Part shown: positions 53,514-64,000 of the stretch, in pieces
How the letters are laid out: every line of letters begins with the position of its first letter
How positions within the stretch are numbered: position 1 is the stretch's first letter
Assembly: GCA_023935145.1 (NCBI GenBank)
Contig: CM043700.1
Span: 98,126,400-98,190,399 of the forward strand
Direction: 5' to 3'
DNA: 64,000 nt
From: Bretschneidera sinensis
Lineage: Eukaryota > Streptophyta > Magnoliopsida > Brassicales > Akaniaceae
Position numbers and translations under genes: made by a program
The notes under the pieces: model-generated
What the model saw: the letters and a program-made list of their open reading frames with translations, nothing else
Databases searched by the model: none
What the model was told of the DNA's origin: nothing

Positions 53514-54642
53514 TCACTGCTGATCATCAGGTGGTGCAGTCGGAGAGGTACCGGGTGCTGGAGGTAGGCGATCAAGTATTGCCTGCAGCATGGCCTCCTG
53601 GCGTGTAAATCGTGCCTCCAAACTGTCGATGCGCTGATGTACAAGAGTGGTGGCGGCAGCGACCTCGCCTCGGAAGGAGGATAGCTCAGCTAAGAAGTGC
53701 TGGGACTCGGTGGGTCCCATATCCGAATGGTTCTCCTCCCGTACTGGGCTCATAACAGGGGCCTTGGTCTCCATGTGATCCTCCTCTACTCGCTCAGCTG
53801 CTGGAGCAGGGACTAGGGAACCTCGTGGCATATTTGATATGCTCTGTGTCCACTAAGCCCGCCCAAAGATAGGATGCTCTCGTACAGGCCCATCACTGTG
53901 GGTCCCCTTAATCCCCTTCTTCTTGAGGATGGAGGTGAGTAGGAACGGGAAAGGGAGTCCCCAAGCATTGGCCGTGGTAGTCTAACGGCCATGTACGTGA
54001 TCCCAAAACTTGTGCAGCTGGCTCCAAATGACAGACAGGATGGAGTACCAGTGGCCTCTATGGAAGGCGTATAATGTTTGAAGAAACTGGTCTCGCCGCT
54101 GTGTCTTGTGCCCCAACGGACACACATTACGCTGGAGGATCGTATCGATGAGCCATAGTCTGGGGGGTAGCTTGGATCCGGCCGGCCGTATTGTTATGCC
54201 TGTCGGCATACTGGCCAGCGCACATATCCATTATGATCTCGGTCAAGGCAAAGGACTTCGGCTGCTCCTCAATATCAGTGCCATCAAGAGGGGACTCATC
54301 CGTGCAATGAAGAGCAGTGGCGATATTGGTACTGGTCACCTCGATGGGTGTGCCCCTAACTGAAGAGGTGAGGACCCCCGGTCTGCTGCAGTCGAAAGAT
54401 AAATGCTCATAAAACTGCACTACGAGCTGGGAGTAGGCAGTGGAGCACACCGGCTTAAATAGCTTCTTCAACCCTCAGAGTCGGAGTGCTTGGACGGCCC
54501 ATTGTGTGGCATCCATGTGCCGGAATATGTCGTCGATGGCGAAAGCGGTCTCGAACAACAACTCCCGTTGCTCGATGCTGGGCCGAGATGAGGAGGTACG
54601 ACTACTAAAGGCGCCAGACATGGAAACAGACGGTCGAGACAT
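53514..54642 (-). pseudogene. Envelope-position ORF ('putative plant transposon protein'-like), element A
   Basis: It starts MSRPSVSMSGAFSSRTSSSR (54642), then RELLFETAFAID and VVQFYEHLSFDCSRPGVLTS. Next come IEVTSTNIATALHCTDE and DMCAGQYADRHNN, and a final coiled coil, AVDSLEARFTRQEAM-like (IDSLEARFTRQEAMLQAIL), ending PPDDQQ. It aligns along element 2's ORF, so a common protein of about 370 residues existed. Stops after QALRL and near 54130. No signal peptide or membrane helix seen. A structural role is possible but unknown. Confidence 0.78.
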
Positions 54643-54674
54643 GTTGGTGCTTGGCTTCTGGCTGATTTGCGATC

Positions 54675-54750
54675 GATCTCAGTGGTGTGCGCTCGATCGC
54701 ACACTGTCTATGCGCTCGATCGCAACTACCTTGCGCTCGATCGCACACGG
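54675..54750. repeat. Palindromic cluster before envelope-position ORF (element A)
   Basis: Four copies of TGCGCTCGATCGCA-type motif in 75 bp within the exon leader. All four keep the CGATCG core. Confidence 0.85.
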
Positions 54751-54830
54751 TCAGGATTTACGTCGAACAGCTTATGTGCACCAAACAGGCAAGCTATGGT
54801 TTTTCAATGTGGAACTCGTTCCTACCCCTC

Positions 54831-55290
54831 CTGCAACCAAACAACCATTCAATCAAACACACAGTAATGTATATGTAAAATGAATTCACAGTTTCTATTT
54901 AAAATTTGTGTATGTGTACAATACCTTGTGCAATGTATGACGGAATGTGAATAGGGAGGGCGGTTGACGGCGGTGCTGGTGGAGGATGGTGGTAAGGGTA
55001 AGGTGATGATGAGGTGTTGTGATGGTTGGGTGTGAGGTAGGGTGATGTGGGTAGGGGTGTTGTGTGCGAGTGAGAGTGAGAGCAAATGTGCAGGGGGCGA
55101 GTGAAGTGAGTGAGGGAAGTGAGTGAGTGAGTTCAATTTTATAAATGTCTCTGCCTCGAGTGCGCTCGATCGCACACGGGGTGCGCTCGCTTATGTTGTT
55201 AGGACACGTTCGATCGCACTCTTGCGCTCGATCGCACTGAAGGGTGCGATCGATCGCAAGTGTGGCATATAAGTATAATTAAAAACTTAC
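54831..55290 (-). other. Predicted GT-AG intron upstream of envelope-position ORF (element A)
   Basis: Donor GCTAAG|GTAAGTTTTTAATTAT at 55290; acceptor TTGTTTGGTTGCAG| ending at 54831. Splice signals are as good as in host genes, and conserved with element 2. It contains a palindromic cluster (about 55155-55260). Confidence 0.62.
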
Positions 55291-55339
55291 CTTAGCAAAA
55301 CGAATGACTAATTGAAACAGCACAACCTTACCAGTTGTT

Positions 55340-55421
55340 AGTGGCTTCAATACCACTAACCTTACCAGAGGTGCTTGAGCTTAATAGATGATCAAATTTT
55401 TACTTTGCTCAAGCACTCTCT
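55340..55421 (-). other. Conserved RNA hairpin pair after pol (element A copy)
   Basis: Sense AGAGAGTGCTTGAGC (55421-55407) pairs perfectly with GCTCAAGCACCTCT (55380-55367) apart from one bulged A. The T-A pair here replaces a C-G pair in element 1. AGTGGTATTGAAGCCACT lies at 55357-55340. Confidence 0.75.
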
Positions 55422-55431
55422 TGCGACCGTG

Positions 55432-56603
55432 CTAGTTGTTTGGAGGGAAGCACCTAGAGCCCACCTCGTGGAGCTCTAGTGCCTGTGTTTCAGCTGTATC
55501 ATGGACTGATTCAAGTGCCAAGTCTTCATTTCTTGGAAGGAATTTAGTGTCAAGGTATGGCTTGGCTCTGTGTCCATTAATTGTAAAAGGTTGATTTCTG
55601 TTGGGACCACAGACTTCTAATGCCCCATGAGGGAAGACCTTGGTGACCATGTACGGACCATACCATCTGGATTTCAGCTTGCCTGGGAACAGCCTTAATC
55701 GTGAGTCATATGGCAGCACCTTTTGTCCTACATGGAACTCTTTTCGGACTAGTTGTTTGTCATGATAAGCTTTCGTCCGTTCTTTGTATAACTTTGCATT
55801 CTCATAGGCCTCATATATCAATTCTTCAAGCTCATTTAGATACAGTTTCCTTTTCTCACCCGCTTGCTTCATTTCAAAGTTGAACTGCTTAATGGCCCAA
55901 TATGCTCGATGTTCTAATTCCACCGGGAGGTGGCATGATTTTCCAAAGATGAGGCGGTAGGGAGACATGCCAATTGGAGTCTTATAAGCTGTTCTATATG
56001 CTCATAGAGCGTCGTTTAAGCTTGGAGACCAATCCTTCCGATTTGGCTTTATTGTCCGTTCTAGGATTCCCTTGATTTCTCGGTTGCTTATTTCTACTTG
56101 GCCACTGGTTTGAGGATGATAAAGAGTGCCAACTCTATGAGTAATCCCATACTTTAGGAGTAGTACGGAGAAAGAACGATGATGGAAGTGGCTGCCCCAT
56201 CACTGATGATCGCTCTTGGAGTTCCAAACCTAGTAAAAATGTTAGCCTGCAGAAACTTGATATCCACTTTGTGATCATTAGTCCTTGAGGGGACAGCCTC
56301 GACCCATTTAGACACATAATCCACACCCACAAGAATATATAAATAGCCAAATGAATTAGGAAAAGGTCCCATGAAATCAATGCCCCATACATCAAAGAGT
56401 TCTACTATATGAATATTTTGTAAGGGCATTTGATTTCGAGAAGAGATGTTACCCGTCCGCTGGCATCTATCACATGAGCTGCAAAAGGAGAAAGCATCTT
56501 TAAATAACTTTGGCCAATAGAAACCAGATTGGAGTACCTTAAGAGCTGTTCGTTTTGCTCCAAAATGACCTCCACAAGCTAACTGATGGCAATGTTGCAA
56601 CAA
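55432..56603 (-). pseudogene. Integrase of element A
   Basis: HHCC zinc domain: [10 protein letters not shown] and CSSCDRCQ (near 56590-56470). Core: [20 protein letters not shown] (first Asp), IISDG (second Asp) and [16 protein letters not shown] (Glu region, near 56080-56040). Tail: [20 protein letters not shown], then [20 protein letters not shown] to the end. A frameshift near 56160-56190 and a stop near 56000 separate three reading frames. Length is that of a complete integrase. Confidence 0.92.
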
Positions 56604-56936
56604 GCTCGAATGTTCCTCTTCTGGGACACATCTTCTGATGATTTGATCAGGGCAGACCTTGAAAAGGTATGGGTCATCCTATATGTAGTGTCTTGATAGA
56701 GATATTAGCCGTTTCTTTTCTTGAGTGGTCATACCTGGGGGAAAAATTTTAATAGTTAGATAATTAACTATATCAGCATACCATGGAAGTTTTACCTCAA
56801 GTGCAAATAGTTGTTCATCGGGAAAGTTCTCATTTAAGGGAAACTTTTTATCATCACTTTCATATGGGAGTCTTGACAAATGATCCGCAACTACATTCTC
56901 ACTGCCCTTCTTGTCCTTGATTTCTAAGTCAAATTC
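56604..56936 (-). pseudogene. RNase H end and connection to integrase (element A)
   Basis: The minus frame continues after a stop: LEIKDKKGSENVVADHLSRL, then the ORF 56879-56679 up to QEKKRLISLSRHYI. A single stop at 56937-56939 and another near 56678 are the only breaks. Confidence 0.85.
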
Positions 56937-58589
56937 TTAGAGTAAGAGTATCCATCTGATTAGCCTAGGCTTTACATCTTTCTTAGAAAACAAATATCTC
57001 AAAGCAGCATGGTCAGTGAATACAATAACTTTAGAACCAATAAGATACGATCTAAACTTCTCTAAAGCAAAAATAACAGCTAACAATTCTTTTTCAGTAG
57101 TAGAATAGTTGAGCTGAGCATCATTTAGTGTTTTAGAAGCATAGTAAATAGCATGAGGTACCTTATTGTTTCTTTGACCCAAGACAGCTCCCAAGGCGAA
57201 GTCACTGGCATCACACATTAATTCGAAAGGTAGATTCCAATCTGGTGCCATCATTATTGGGGCAGAGGTGAGAACGTTCTTCAAGGTGTTGAAAGCTTGC
57301 ATACAATCTTCACTCCATTCGAACTTGGTATCTTTAGTCAATAGTGCACAAAGGGGTCTCGAGATTTTGGAGAAGTCTTTTATGAATCTTCTATAAAAAC
57401 CCGCATGTCCAAGGATGCTTCTAATGCCCTTGACCGTGAGAGGGGGAGGTAGCTTTGAAATGATGTCAATCTTAGCCTTGTCTACTTCAATACCTTTGTC
57501 TGAGATGGAGTGACCCAACACAATACCTTGTTGAACCATGAAGTGACATTTCTCCCAATTCAGTACTAAATTAGTTTCTTCACATCTCCTTAGGACATTT
57601 TCCAAACGATTTAGGCACTCATCGAAAGTAGATCCAAAGACACTGAAATCATCCATGAATACCTCAATATATTTCTCTACCATATCGAAAAAAATACTCA
57701 TCATACATCTTTGAAAAGTGGCTGGTGCGTTGCATAAACCGAATGGCATTCTTCTATAAGCAAATGTACCGAAAGGACATGTGAATGTAGTCTTTTCTTG
57801 ATCCTCAGGTGCTATGGCGATTTGATTGTATCCACTATATCCATCCAAGAAGCAGTAATAACTATGACCGGCTAATCTTTCTAGCATTTGATCAATGAAT
57901 GGCAGGGGAAAATGATCTTTTCTAGTTACTTTGTTTAACCTCCGGTAATCAATGCATACTCTCCAACCCGTTGTTTTTCGTGTAGGTATAAGCTCTTCAT
58001 CTTCATTCTTTACCACAGTAATCTCACTCTTTTTAGGAACGACTTGGACTGGACTCACCCATTTGCTATCCGATATAGGGTAGATGATGCCGACATCTAG
58101 TAGCTTTAGTATCTCGGCCTTTACTACCTCTTTCATGTGTGGGTTAAGTCTTCTTTGAGCATCTCGAGTGGGCCATGCTTCCTTTTCAAGGTAGATGTTA
58201 TGCATGCACTTTGCTGGACTTATCCCCTTAATGTCGGCAATGGTCCACCCAATAGCAGTTTTATGCTCCCTAAGAACTCTTAATAGCTTCCCTTCTTCTC
58301 CACTACTCAAGTTGGCAGCAATTATCACAGGTAAAGTCTCATGTTCTCCCAAATAGGTGTATGTTAGATGCTCAGGTAGCTGCTTGAGTTCCAATGTTGG
58401 TGCCTGCACAATGGATGGAAGAAGAGTAGTGTTAGTAGGTATGAGAATTTCAAATGGAGGAGGATACATACTGGAGTATTTAGGAGAGGTTGCAAGATGG
58501 TGCACAGCTGTGACGATGTCATCAGTAATATTTTCATATTCTTGCTCAATATCCATCTCAGTGAAGCTATTGGTGAGAGTAGTCTCCAA
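56937..58589 (-). CDS. Reverse transcriptase - RNase H of element A
   Basis: A 550-residue open frame. Residues 1-95 are the protease-RT linker ([20 protein letters not shown]). RT starts with [20 protein letters not shown], then [40 protein letters not shown] and [10 protein letters not shown]. The catalytic box FMDDFSVFG is at residue 311-319, followed by [16 protein letters not shown]. RNase H starts [18 protein letters not shown] (residue about 459). It ends early at LIRWILLL by a stop. RT motifs look intact. This block is what elements 1 and 2 have lost. Confidence 0.93.
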   Translation of the reverse strand: METTLTNSFTEMDIEQEYENITDDIVTAVHHLATSPKYSSMYPPPFEILIPTNTTLLPSIVQAPTLELKQLPEHLTYTYLGEHETLPVIIAANLSSGEEGKLLRVLREHKTAIGWTIADIKGISPAKCMHNIYLEKEAWPTRDAQRRLNPHMKEVVKAEILKLLDVGIIYPISDSKWVSPVQVVPKKSEITVVKNEDEELIPTRKTTGWRVCIDYRRLNKVTRKDHFPLPFIDQMLERLAGHSYYCFLDGYSGYNQIAIAPEDQEKTTFTCPFGTFAYRRMPFGLCNAPATFQRCMMSIFFDMVEKYIEVFMDDFSVFGSTFDECLNRLENVLRRCEETNLVLNWEKCHFMVQQGIVLGHSISDKGIEVDKAKIDIISKLPPPLTVKGIRSILGHAGFYRRFIKDFSKISRPLCALLTKDTKFEWSEDCMQAFNTLKNVLTSAPIMMAPDWNLPFELMCDASDFALGAVLGQRNNKVPHAIYYASKTLNDAQLNYSTTEKELLAVIFALEKFRSYLIGSKVIVFTDHAALRYLFSKKDVKPRLIRWILLL

Positions 58590-58928
58590 TGAATCAATGT
58601 GTTGGACCTAAAATGCTTGCTCAACAAAGTTTTGTATCATACAAACATTAAAGCAGTTAAAGTCATCTTGAGGAAACTTCATTGCATCAAATATTTTAAA
58701 TTCTCTCTTCTCACCATTAATTTTCATACTTACTATACCCTTTTTCACACTGATTTTAGTGTCGGCAGTCCTCATGAAAGGTCTCCCTAGTATGATAGGT
58801 AAAGGTAATGGCATAGGGCATTCTTCCATGTCTAATACAATAAAATCTGCAGGTAGAATGAACTCGCCAACTTTTACTAAGACATCCTCGAGAATACCTC
58901 TAGGTCTTTTAATACTCCTATCTGCCAA
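58590..58928 (-). pseudogene. Aspartic protease C-terminal half (element A), truncated at junction
   Basis: The frame reads ADRSIKRPRGILEDVLVKVG, IVLDMEECPMPLPLPIILGR and IVSMKINGEKREFKIFD. The DLGAS active-site half is gone: upstream of ADRSIK the sequence is element C. The join is near 58926-58930. Confidence 0.88.
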
Positions 58929-58992
58929 ATTTACTCTTGTCAAACTCTTGGGGCTGCTTTGCCCTTTGTCTCTTAGTTTTAGGTGCCATTTG
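58929..58992 (-). pseudogene. Start of downstream ORF of element C
   Basis: Reads MAPKTKRQRAKQPQEFDKSK and is cut off by the junction after F. Basic N-termini followed by FDKSKF-type residues are usual for the ORF placed after pol in Athila-type elements. Confidence 0.6.
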
Positions 58993-59182
58993 AACTAATT
59001 TCTAAGACAAGAGAACTAAATCAAATGCAACCACTCAAAAATCACAAGTCCATAACAAAGAGAAGAAATTGATCTTACTTTATGCCCAAAGTTGGAGAGA
59101 AAGACCCACAAACTTGAAATCCTCTTCAAAAAACCCAAAATCCTCTTAGAATCAATCTCTTTGGAGAAATTTGCAGCAAAAT

Positions 59183-59784
59183 CTGCACATAAGTGAGAAA
59201 TTCTTCAAGGAATTGTGTTAAAATCAAGAGAAAATGGGAAAGAGTGGATGGGTAAGGAGGAATTTTGGAGAGAGGATGAGAGATAGTTGAGTGTGCTGCG
59301 TATTTTCAAAGGAGAAATGAAGAAGAAAGGTGCAGAATTGGGTTTTTAATGTGTTGTGTGCGAGCTGGCGCCACGACTTGAAGACCTAATGCCCAAATTA
59401 TGTGTTGCTGTGCGCCGCGGCTTACATTGAGCTGAGGCGCGGTGCGAATTGATGTGGGCTGGGCTTCTGATGCTCTGTGGGGCGAGGTGCAAGATGGGCT
59501 GGGCGAGGTGCAAAATGGAAACAAAACTTTGTGGGTTGCTATTGGGCGAGGCGTGAGCCCTTGGGCTGCAGCGCGCACACTGACCCTGGTTCCTCTCATG
59601 GGCTAAAAAATATAGCAAATACCTTGTTTGTGCAAAATAAAAAAACATAAATATATATAATAAAATTAATAAAAATAACCTTAAACTAAAAATTAGATTA
59701 AATCAAACTAAAATCTAAAAATTAAAATTAAGGTAGACTTAACTAAAAATGAAACAAACAACGGACAAATAAATAAAAACATAC
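59183..59784 (-). other. Possible intron in element C between pol and downstream ORF
   Basis: Donor ACACAG|GTATGTTTTTAT at 59784 (20 bp past the pol stop). A possible acceptor, CTTATGTGCAG, ends at 59183. The donor is strong; the acceptor is one of several choices. Includes a GC-rich stretch (59345-59600) with repeats of GGGCGAGGTGCAA, and an A/T-rich stretch (59636-59780). Confidence 0.4.
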
Positions 59785-59803
59785 CTGTGTGGTGTGGTCA
59801 AGG

Positions 59804-61003
59804 TTAATCAATCGGATCCATAAGTGAAATGTATTCCACTTCCAAACCTTGCCTATCAATTAATATTTTAAGGCATTGACCATTTACTTTAAAGATCCGA
59901 CCATCCTTAATATCCTCTATTTCTACCACCCCATTTGCAAAAACATTCTTCACTACAAAAGGGCTGGTCCACCTCGACCGAAGTTTTCCTTGGTGCTTAT
60001 GGACTCTAGAATCATATAAGAACACGCGATCATTAGGCTTAAATGTTTTCCTCAAATTTTGTTTTATCATGAAACACTTTCATTTTAGCTTTATAGATTC
60101 TAGAGTTCTCATAAGCATCATTTCTCAACTCCTTTAACTCGGTCAACTGAAATTTCCTAAGCTTACCTGCTTCTCCTATGTCAAAATTGAAATACTTGAT
60201 GGCCCAACTCAAGCTCCACAGGTGAGTGGCAAGACTTTCCAAAAACAAGCCTATAAGGTGACATACCTAAGGGAGTTTTGAAAGCTATACGGTAGGCCCA
60301 AAGCGCATCAACTAGTCTCAAAGACCAATCTTTGAGATTCGGGTTGACTGTTTTTTTCTAAAATTTGCTTAATTTCCCTGTTTGCAAGTTCTACCTATCC
60401 ACTTGTTTGAGGGTGGTAGGTAGTAGAGATCTTATGTAACACCCCATATTTTTTCATCAAAGTTTCAAAAGAACGGTTGCAAAAATGTGTACCCGGATCA
60501 CTAATTATAGCATGTGGTGTACCAAATCGAGATAACACATTTTCTTTGAGAAATTTAATTACTGTCCTATTATTATTGGTCCTGCAAGCTACTACCTCTA
60601 CCCATTTTGACACATAATATATTGCCACAATGATATATTGATAGCCAAAAGAAGGAGGAAATGGTCCCATAAAATCAATGCCCCAACAATCAAAGATTTC
60701 AATCGCTAAAATTGGGTTTAAGGGCATCATATTACGACGGGACACACCTCCTAACTTCTAACACTTTTCACATAAGTAACAATAGATGTTTGCATCCTTA
60801 AACAATGTGGGCCAATAAAATCCACACCGTAGAATTTTTTCAACGGTTTTCTTCATTGAAAAGTGGCCCCCACAAGCATAGGAGTGACAAAATTCCAAGA
60901 CACTGACAATCTCTTCATTAAGGATACAATGCCTTAAAATTTGGTCAGGGTAGTATTTGAAAAGACAAGGGTCATCCCAATAAAAATTATGTACCTCAGT
61001 CAT
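59804..61003 (-). pseudogene. Integrase of element C
   Basis: HHCC: CHSYACGGHFSMKK and CYLCEKC (61003-60758). Core: [30 protein letters not shown] and HPQTSG (60745-60395). A gap with frameshifts near 60250-60395 follows. The C-terminal part, [20 protein letters not shown] to GKLRSRWTSPFVVKNVFANG, ends at IDRQGLEVEYISL. Stops between the three ORFs. Confidence 0.9.
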
Positions 61004-61603
61004 GAACTTCCTCTTGTCCTGAGTGCTCTAATCTGTCGGTATCTCACCGGCAGCCAAATAATTCATGAAATGAGGAAACCATGGTAGAGAAGTAATAGAG
61101 AGTAAATGCTCATCTAGAAAATCATCCCTGATTGGTAGGTCATCAGAGGTGTCCTCAAATGTGAGCCTCGAGAGATGGTCAGCCACTACGTTCTCTACTC
61201 CTTTCTTATCTTTGATGGTGATTTCAAATTCTTGCAAAAGTAAAATCCACTGTATTAGTCACGCGTTAGCATCCTTCTTTGTAAGAAGGTACTTAAAGGC
61301 TGAATGATCTGTGAAAATAATAATAGGAAAACTAATCAAGTAAGCACGAAATTTATCCAAAGCAAACACTACAGCTAGCAACTCTTTTTCAGTGGTGGAG
61401 TAATTCATCTGAGCACTATTTAGAGTTCTACTAGCATAGTAAATGATAACAGGCTTCCCCTCTCTTCATTGTCCAAGAATAGCACCTATAGCAAAGTCAC
61501 TAGCATCACACATGACCTCAAAAGGTAAATTCCAATCAAGTGACTGCATTATTGGTGCTGAGGTAAGCTTGTGGATTAGCATTTTAAAGGCCTTTTGACA
61601 AGC
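61004..61603 (-). pseudogene. RNase H of element C
   Basis: The minus frames include [15 protein letters not shown] (about 61510-61470), [17 protein letters not shown] residues and FEITIKDKKGVENVVADHLS (61237-61178). Stops near 61605, 61465 and 61260. Confidence 0.85.
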
Positions 61604-62708
61604 TTATGTCCACTCAAATGGGGCATCTTTAGCTAGGAGGTCACATAGTGGTCTAGATATGGTGGAAAAATTCTGTACGAACCTCCTATAAAAGCCCACG
61701 TGACCAAGAAAGGATCTCACATCCTTTACTGTCCTAGGCGTAGGGAACTTAGAGATTAATTCAATCTTAGATTGATCAACCTCTATCCCCTTAGAAGAAA
61801 TAATATGCCCTAAGACAATACCTGAAGGTACCATAAAGTGAAATTTTTCCCAATTCAAAACTAACTCCTCCTCACAACGAGTCAATACTCTCTCTAAATT
61901 CAATAAGCATGTATCAAAGGAAGATCCAAAAACAATCAAGTCATCAATAAAAACTTCCATGCAATTTTCAACCATGTCACTAAAAATGCTCATCATGCAA
62001 CGTTGAAAAGTAGCAAGTGCATTACACAATCCAAATGGCATTCTACAAAAAGTATAAGTACCAAAAGGACAAGTGAAGGTGATTTTATCTTGGTCTTCTA
62101 ATGCAATTTCAATTTGATAATAACCAGAATAACCATCCAAGAAACAATAGAAATGATGACCAGCAACACACTCAAGAATTTGATTAATAAAAGGGAGGGG
62201 AAAATGGTCTTTTTGGGTGGCAGCATTCAATTTTCTGTAATCAATGCACATCCACCACCCAGTCACAAGTTTTGTAGGGACTAACTCTCCCAGGTCATTC
62301 TTCACCACAGTAACAGCTAACTTTTTAGGAACAACCTATGTAGGACTTACCCATTTACTATCAGCAATAGGATATATGATTCCCGCATCTAATAGTTTCA
62401 ACACTTCATTCTTCACCACTTCTTTTATAGTGGAATTAAGCCTCGAAAGAGGGTTTGGGTGCCTCCCTTTTTTTAGGCAACTCCTCAAAGCATGGCTGCC
62501 ATGATTTCTTAATAAATCCCTGTGACTTATTAAAAACATCAACAACATTAACAGCATGAGGATAAATGGAAGAATCATCAAGATCAAAATTATTATGAAG
62601 GAATTCCAAAGAGCTAGAATTATATTTAATGTACTCATCCTCCAAAATAAGCTCATCGATTATGCAAGTGTCGAAACACTCATCCTCTTCACGTGGCTGC
62701 CTTGACAT
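61604..62708 (-). pseudogene. Reverse transcriptase of element C
   Basis: 62656-62336: EVLKLLDAGIIYPIADSKWV. 62308-61604: [34 protein letters not shown], the catalytic FIDDLIVFG and GHVGFYRRFVQNFSTISRPL. A frameshift near 62320 joins the parts. The catalytic motif is intact. Confidence 0.9.
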
Positions 62709-63300
62709 TCAAAAAACATTCATCTCTAGAGTCATATTTCCAAATGATAATGTCATTAGGCCATTCCTACAATTAATGAGGGCATTGGCGGTGGCAAGGA
62801 ATGGTCTTCCAAGTATCAAAGGAATTTTTGACTCTGTATTCACAATAGAAATGGTATCTAAAACCAAGAAGTCAATGGGATAATAGAATTTGTCAATTTG
62901 CAATAAAACATCTTCCATAATACCTCTTAGCTTTCTTACCAATCGATCCGCTAGTTGAAGTACCACGAAAGTTGGTTTGATCTCACCTAGGGCGAGCTGC
63001 AATTAAATGGAGTATGGCATAAGGTTCACACTAGCCCCCAAATCTAGCAATTCTTGGCCACAAGATTTGTTTCCAATTTGATAAGCCACAGTTGGATAGC
63101 CCGGATCTTTATATTTGGGTGGCATCTTGCTATCAATTACCGCACTTGCGTGCTCCGTTAAGAATGCGGTCTTCTTCACATTGTGCCTCCTCTTAAGTGT
63201 GCATGGATCCTTAATAACTTTAGCATAGTTGGGAACCTGTTTTATAACATGAAGAAGAGGGAGGTTAATTTTAACATGCTAAAGTTGTTCAAGAATCTCA
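62709..63300 (-). pseudogene. Aspartic protease of element C
   Basis: LLDLGASVNLMPYSI (about 63055-63010) is followed by a stop, then LALGEIKPTFVVLQLADRLV, LRGIMEDVLLQIDKFYYP and IPLILGRPFLATANALI. Same protease type as elements 1, 2 and A. The ORF then continues toward RT with DECFDTCIIDE after another stop. Confidence 0.88.
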
Positions 63301-64000
63301 CCGTTTAATGCTGAATTTCTCTCCTTAGGTTTAAGGAGTGCTTGAGGGAAAAGCACTGGTAAAGAATCACTATGGGCATCTTGTTCTTGGGGGCTTCATC
63401 CTTGTTGCTCACGGTGTTAGGAATCAAGTTTGATGGTAGAGTGGGCCCATAAATTTTCTTACCGTTATGAGAAATCATGGCATTAACCTCTTTAACATTT
63501 TGATTATCGGGATTGGAGGTTTGCACTATATGTTGTCTCCTTAGATTAGGTTGTGGCTACGAGGGAAAACGATCTTGCTCTTGAATTTTCAAGAAACTAG
63601 TCAACTTGGTGAGTTGGCTCTTTATCACTTTTTGTTCCTCTTTGATCCTTTGTTGCTCCTCTAGCAACCGTTGATTTATCTTGCCTTATTCTTCCACACT
63701 CTTGGCATGTACCTACATAAATGACTTAAAAGCATCTTCTAAGGGTAATGATTATTGTGGTGCATTAGATGAAGTTGATTTTGGTTTCCATTGGGTACTA
63801 AAGTGGGGAGGAGGTTGTATATCAGATCTCCAACTGAAATTAGGGTGATTCTTCCAACCGAAATTGTATGTGTTAGAGTAGGATGAGTATGGTTTCCTAA
63901 AGGGTATACCTAAAGCATTACACTCTCCTTTCATCTCAAAATAGGCTGGGAAATCCTTAAGTACATGATCTACCCCATTACACATAAAACAAGGTTCATG
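63301..64000 (-). pseudogene. gag C-terminal part of element C
   Basis: The frame at the right edge reads CFMCNGVDHVLKD, a CCHC knuckle with the last Cys replaced by Phe (KDF). It continues with YSSYSNTYNFGWKNHPNFSW. Further on comes a Gln/Glu-rich stretch and MQTSNPDNQNVKEVNAMISH (63526). It runs off the window. Confidence 0.82.

Larger units (their letters stand above)
50780..58928 (-). mobile_element. Athila-type Gypsy element A, 5'-truncated, pol mostly kept
   Basis: 3' LTR 50780-52100, polypurine tract, UTR modules, envelope-position ORF, intron, hairpins, integrase, RNase H, RT, and protease up to 58928, where it joins element C. Gag, primer site and 5' LTR are missing. It is the only one of the three relatives that kept RT-integrase. 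The target duplication candidate on the left is TTATC (50775-50779). Confidence 0.93.
58929..64000 (-). mobile_element. Athila-type Gypsy element C, partial
   Basis: Order on the minus strand from the right edge: gag knuckle, protease, RT, RNase H, integrase, intron-like UTR, start of a downstream ORF, then the junction with element A. Pol is clearly related to but different from element A (for example FIDDLIVFG against FMDDFSVFG). Its 3' LTR is lost; the 5' part lies beyond the window. Confidence 0.9.

Noticed and set aside
54667..54883. Plus-strand ORFs with repeated RSI/ARS residues
   Set aside because: They translate the GCGCTCGATCGC palindrome cluster; similar ORFs arise wherever the motif is dense.
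59306..59648. Two minus-strand ORFs of about 100 residues in the GC-rich stretch
   Set aside because: Overlap each other in different frames, low-complexity, no motif. High GC lowers stop frequency.

Overview
This window reads as plant nuclear DNA, most likely from a eudicot, made almost entirely of nested retrotransposons. The evidence is the set of plant-specific lineages: Copia, Athila-type Gypsy, Tat-type Gypsy, Tekay/Del-type chromovirus, a plant L1-type LINE, CACTA and MULE transposons. Plant-style GT-AG introns are also visible, and I can name no host gene. The low GC, the many stop codons in element genes and the depth of nesting suggest pericentromeric or intergenic heterochromatin. 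The species cannot be read from the sequence.

Layout. 1-206: the end of a CACTA transposon inserted in a decayed Copia element (207-2754, minus). 3044-9395: a non-autonomous Athila-type element (element 1, plus; TSD TTTGT) that lost the RT-RNase H-integrase block. 9823-22263: a 12.4-kb Tat-type element (plus; TSD GTATC). It carries five tandem 1.2-kb copies of LTR-leader-gag, a decayed gag-protease, an antisense spliced gene and a minisatellite. 22269-24559: unassigned DNA with one small ORF and a long inverted-repeat element. 24565-47858: a Tekay/Del chromovirus (minus; TSD GTAAG) split twice, by Athila-type element 2 (29311-38164, minus; TSD TTTAT) inside its RT gene and by an L1-type LINE (40860-46368, minus) inside its 5' LTR. 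47916-49335: the 5' part of a MULE, broken by a further Tekay-like LTR (49336-50779). That LTR is interrupted by Athila-type element A (50780-58928, minus), which keeps most of pol. Element A is fused by a deletion junction to a second Athila-type element, C (58929-64000, minus), which runs off the window.

How the parts relate. Elements 1, 2 and A are one family at different stages of decay. A keeps RT, RNase H and integrase, while 1 and 2 lost that block at different breakpoints. They share non-coding structure that ordinary annotation would miss: a covarying RNA hairpin pair after pol; a GT-AG intron before the envelope-position ORF (2 and A); a duplicated 60-nt module plus two hairpins upstream of the 3' LTR; an 11-bp-arm inverted repeat in the LTR; and arrays of the palindromic motif GCGCTCGAGCGC/GCGCTCGATCGC upstream of the LTR TATA box and again around the envelope-position ORF. 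These shared structures are the best candidates for undescribed biology here.
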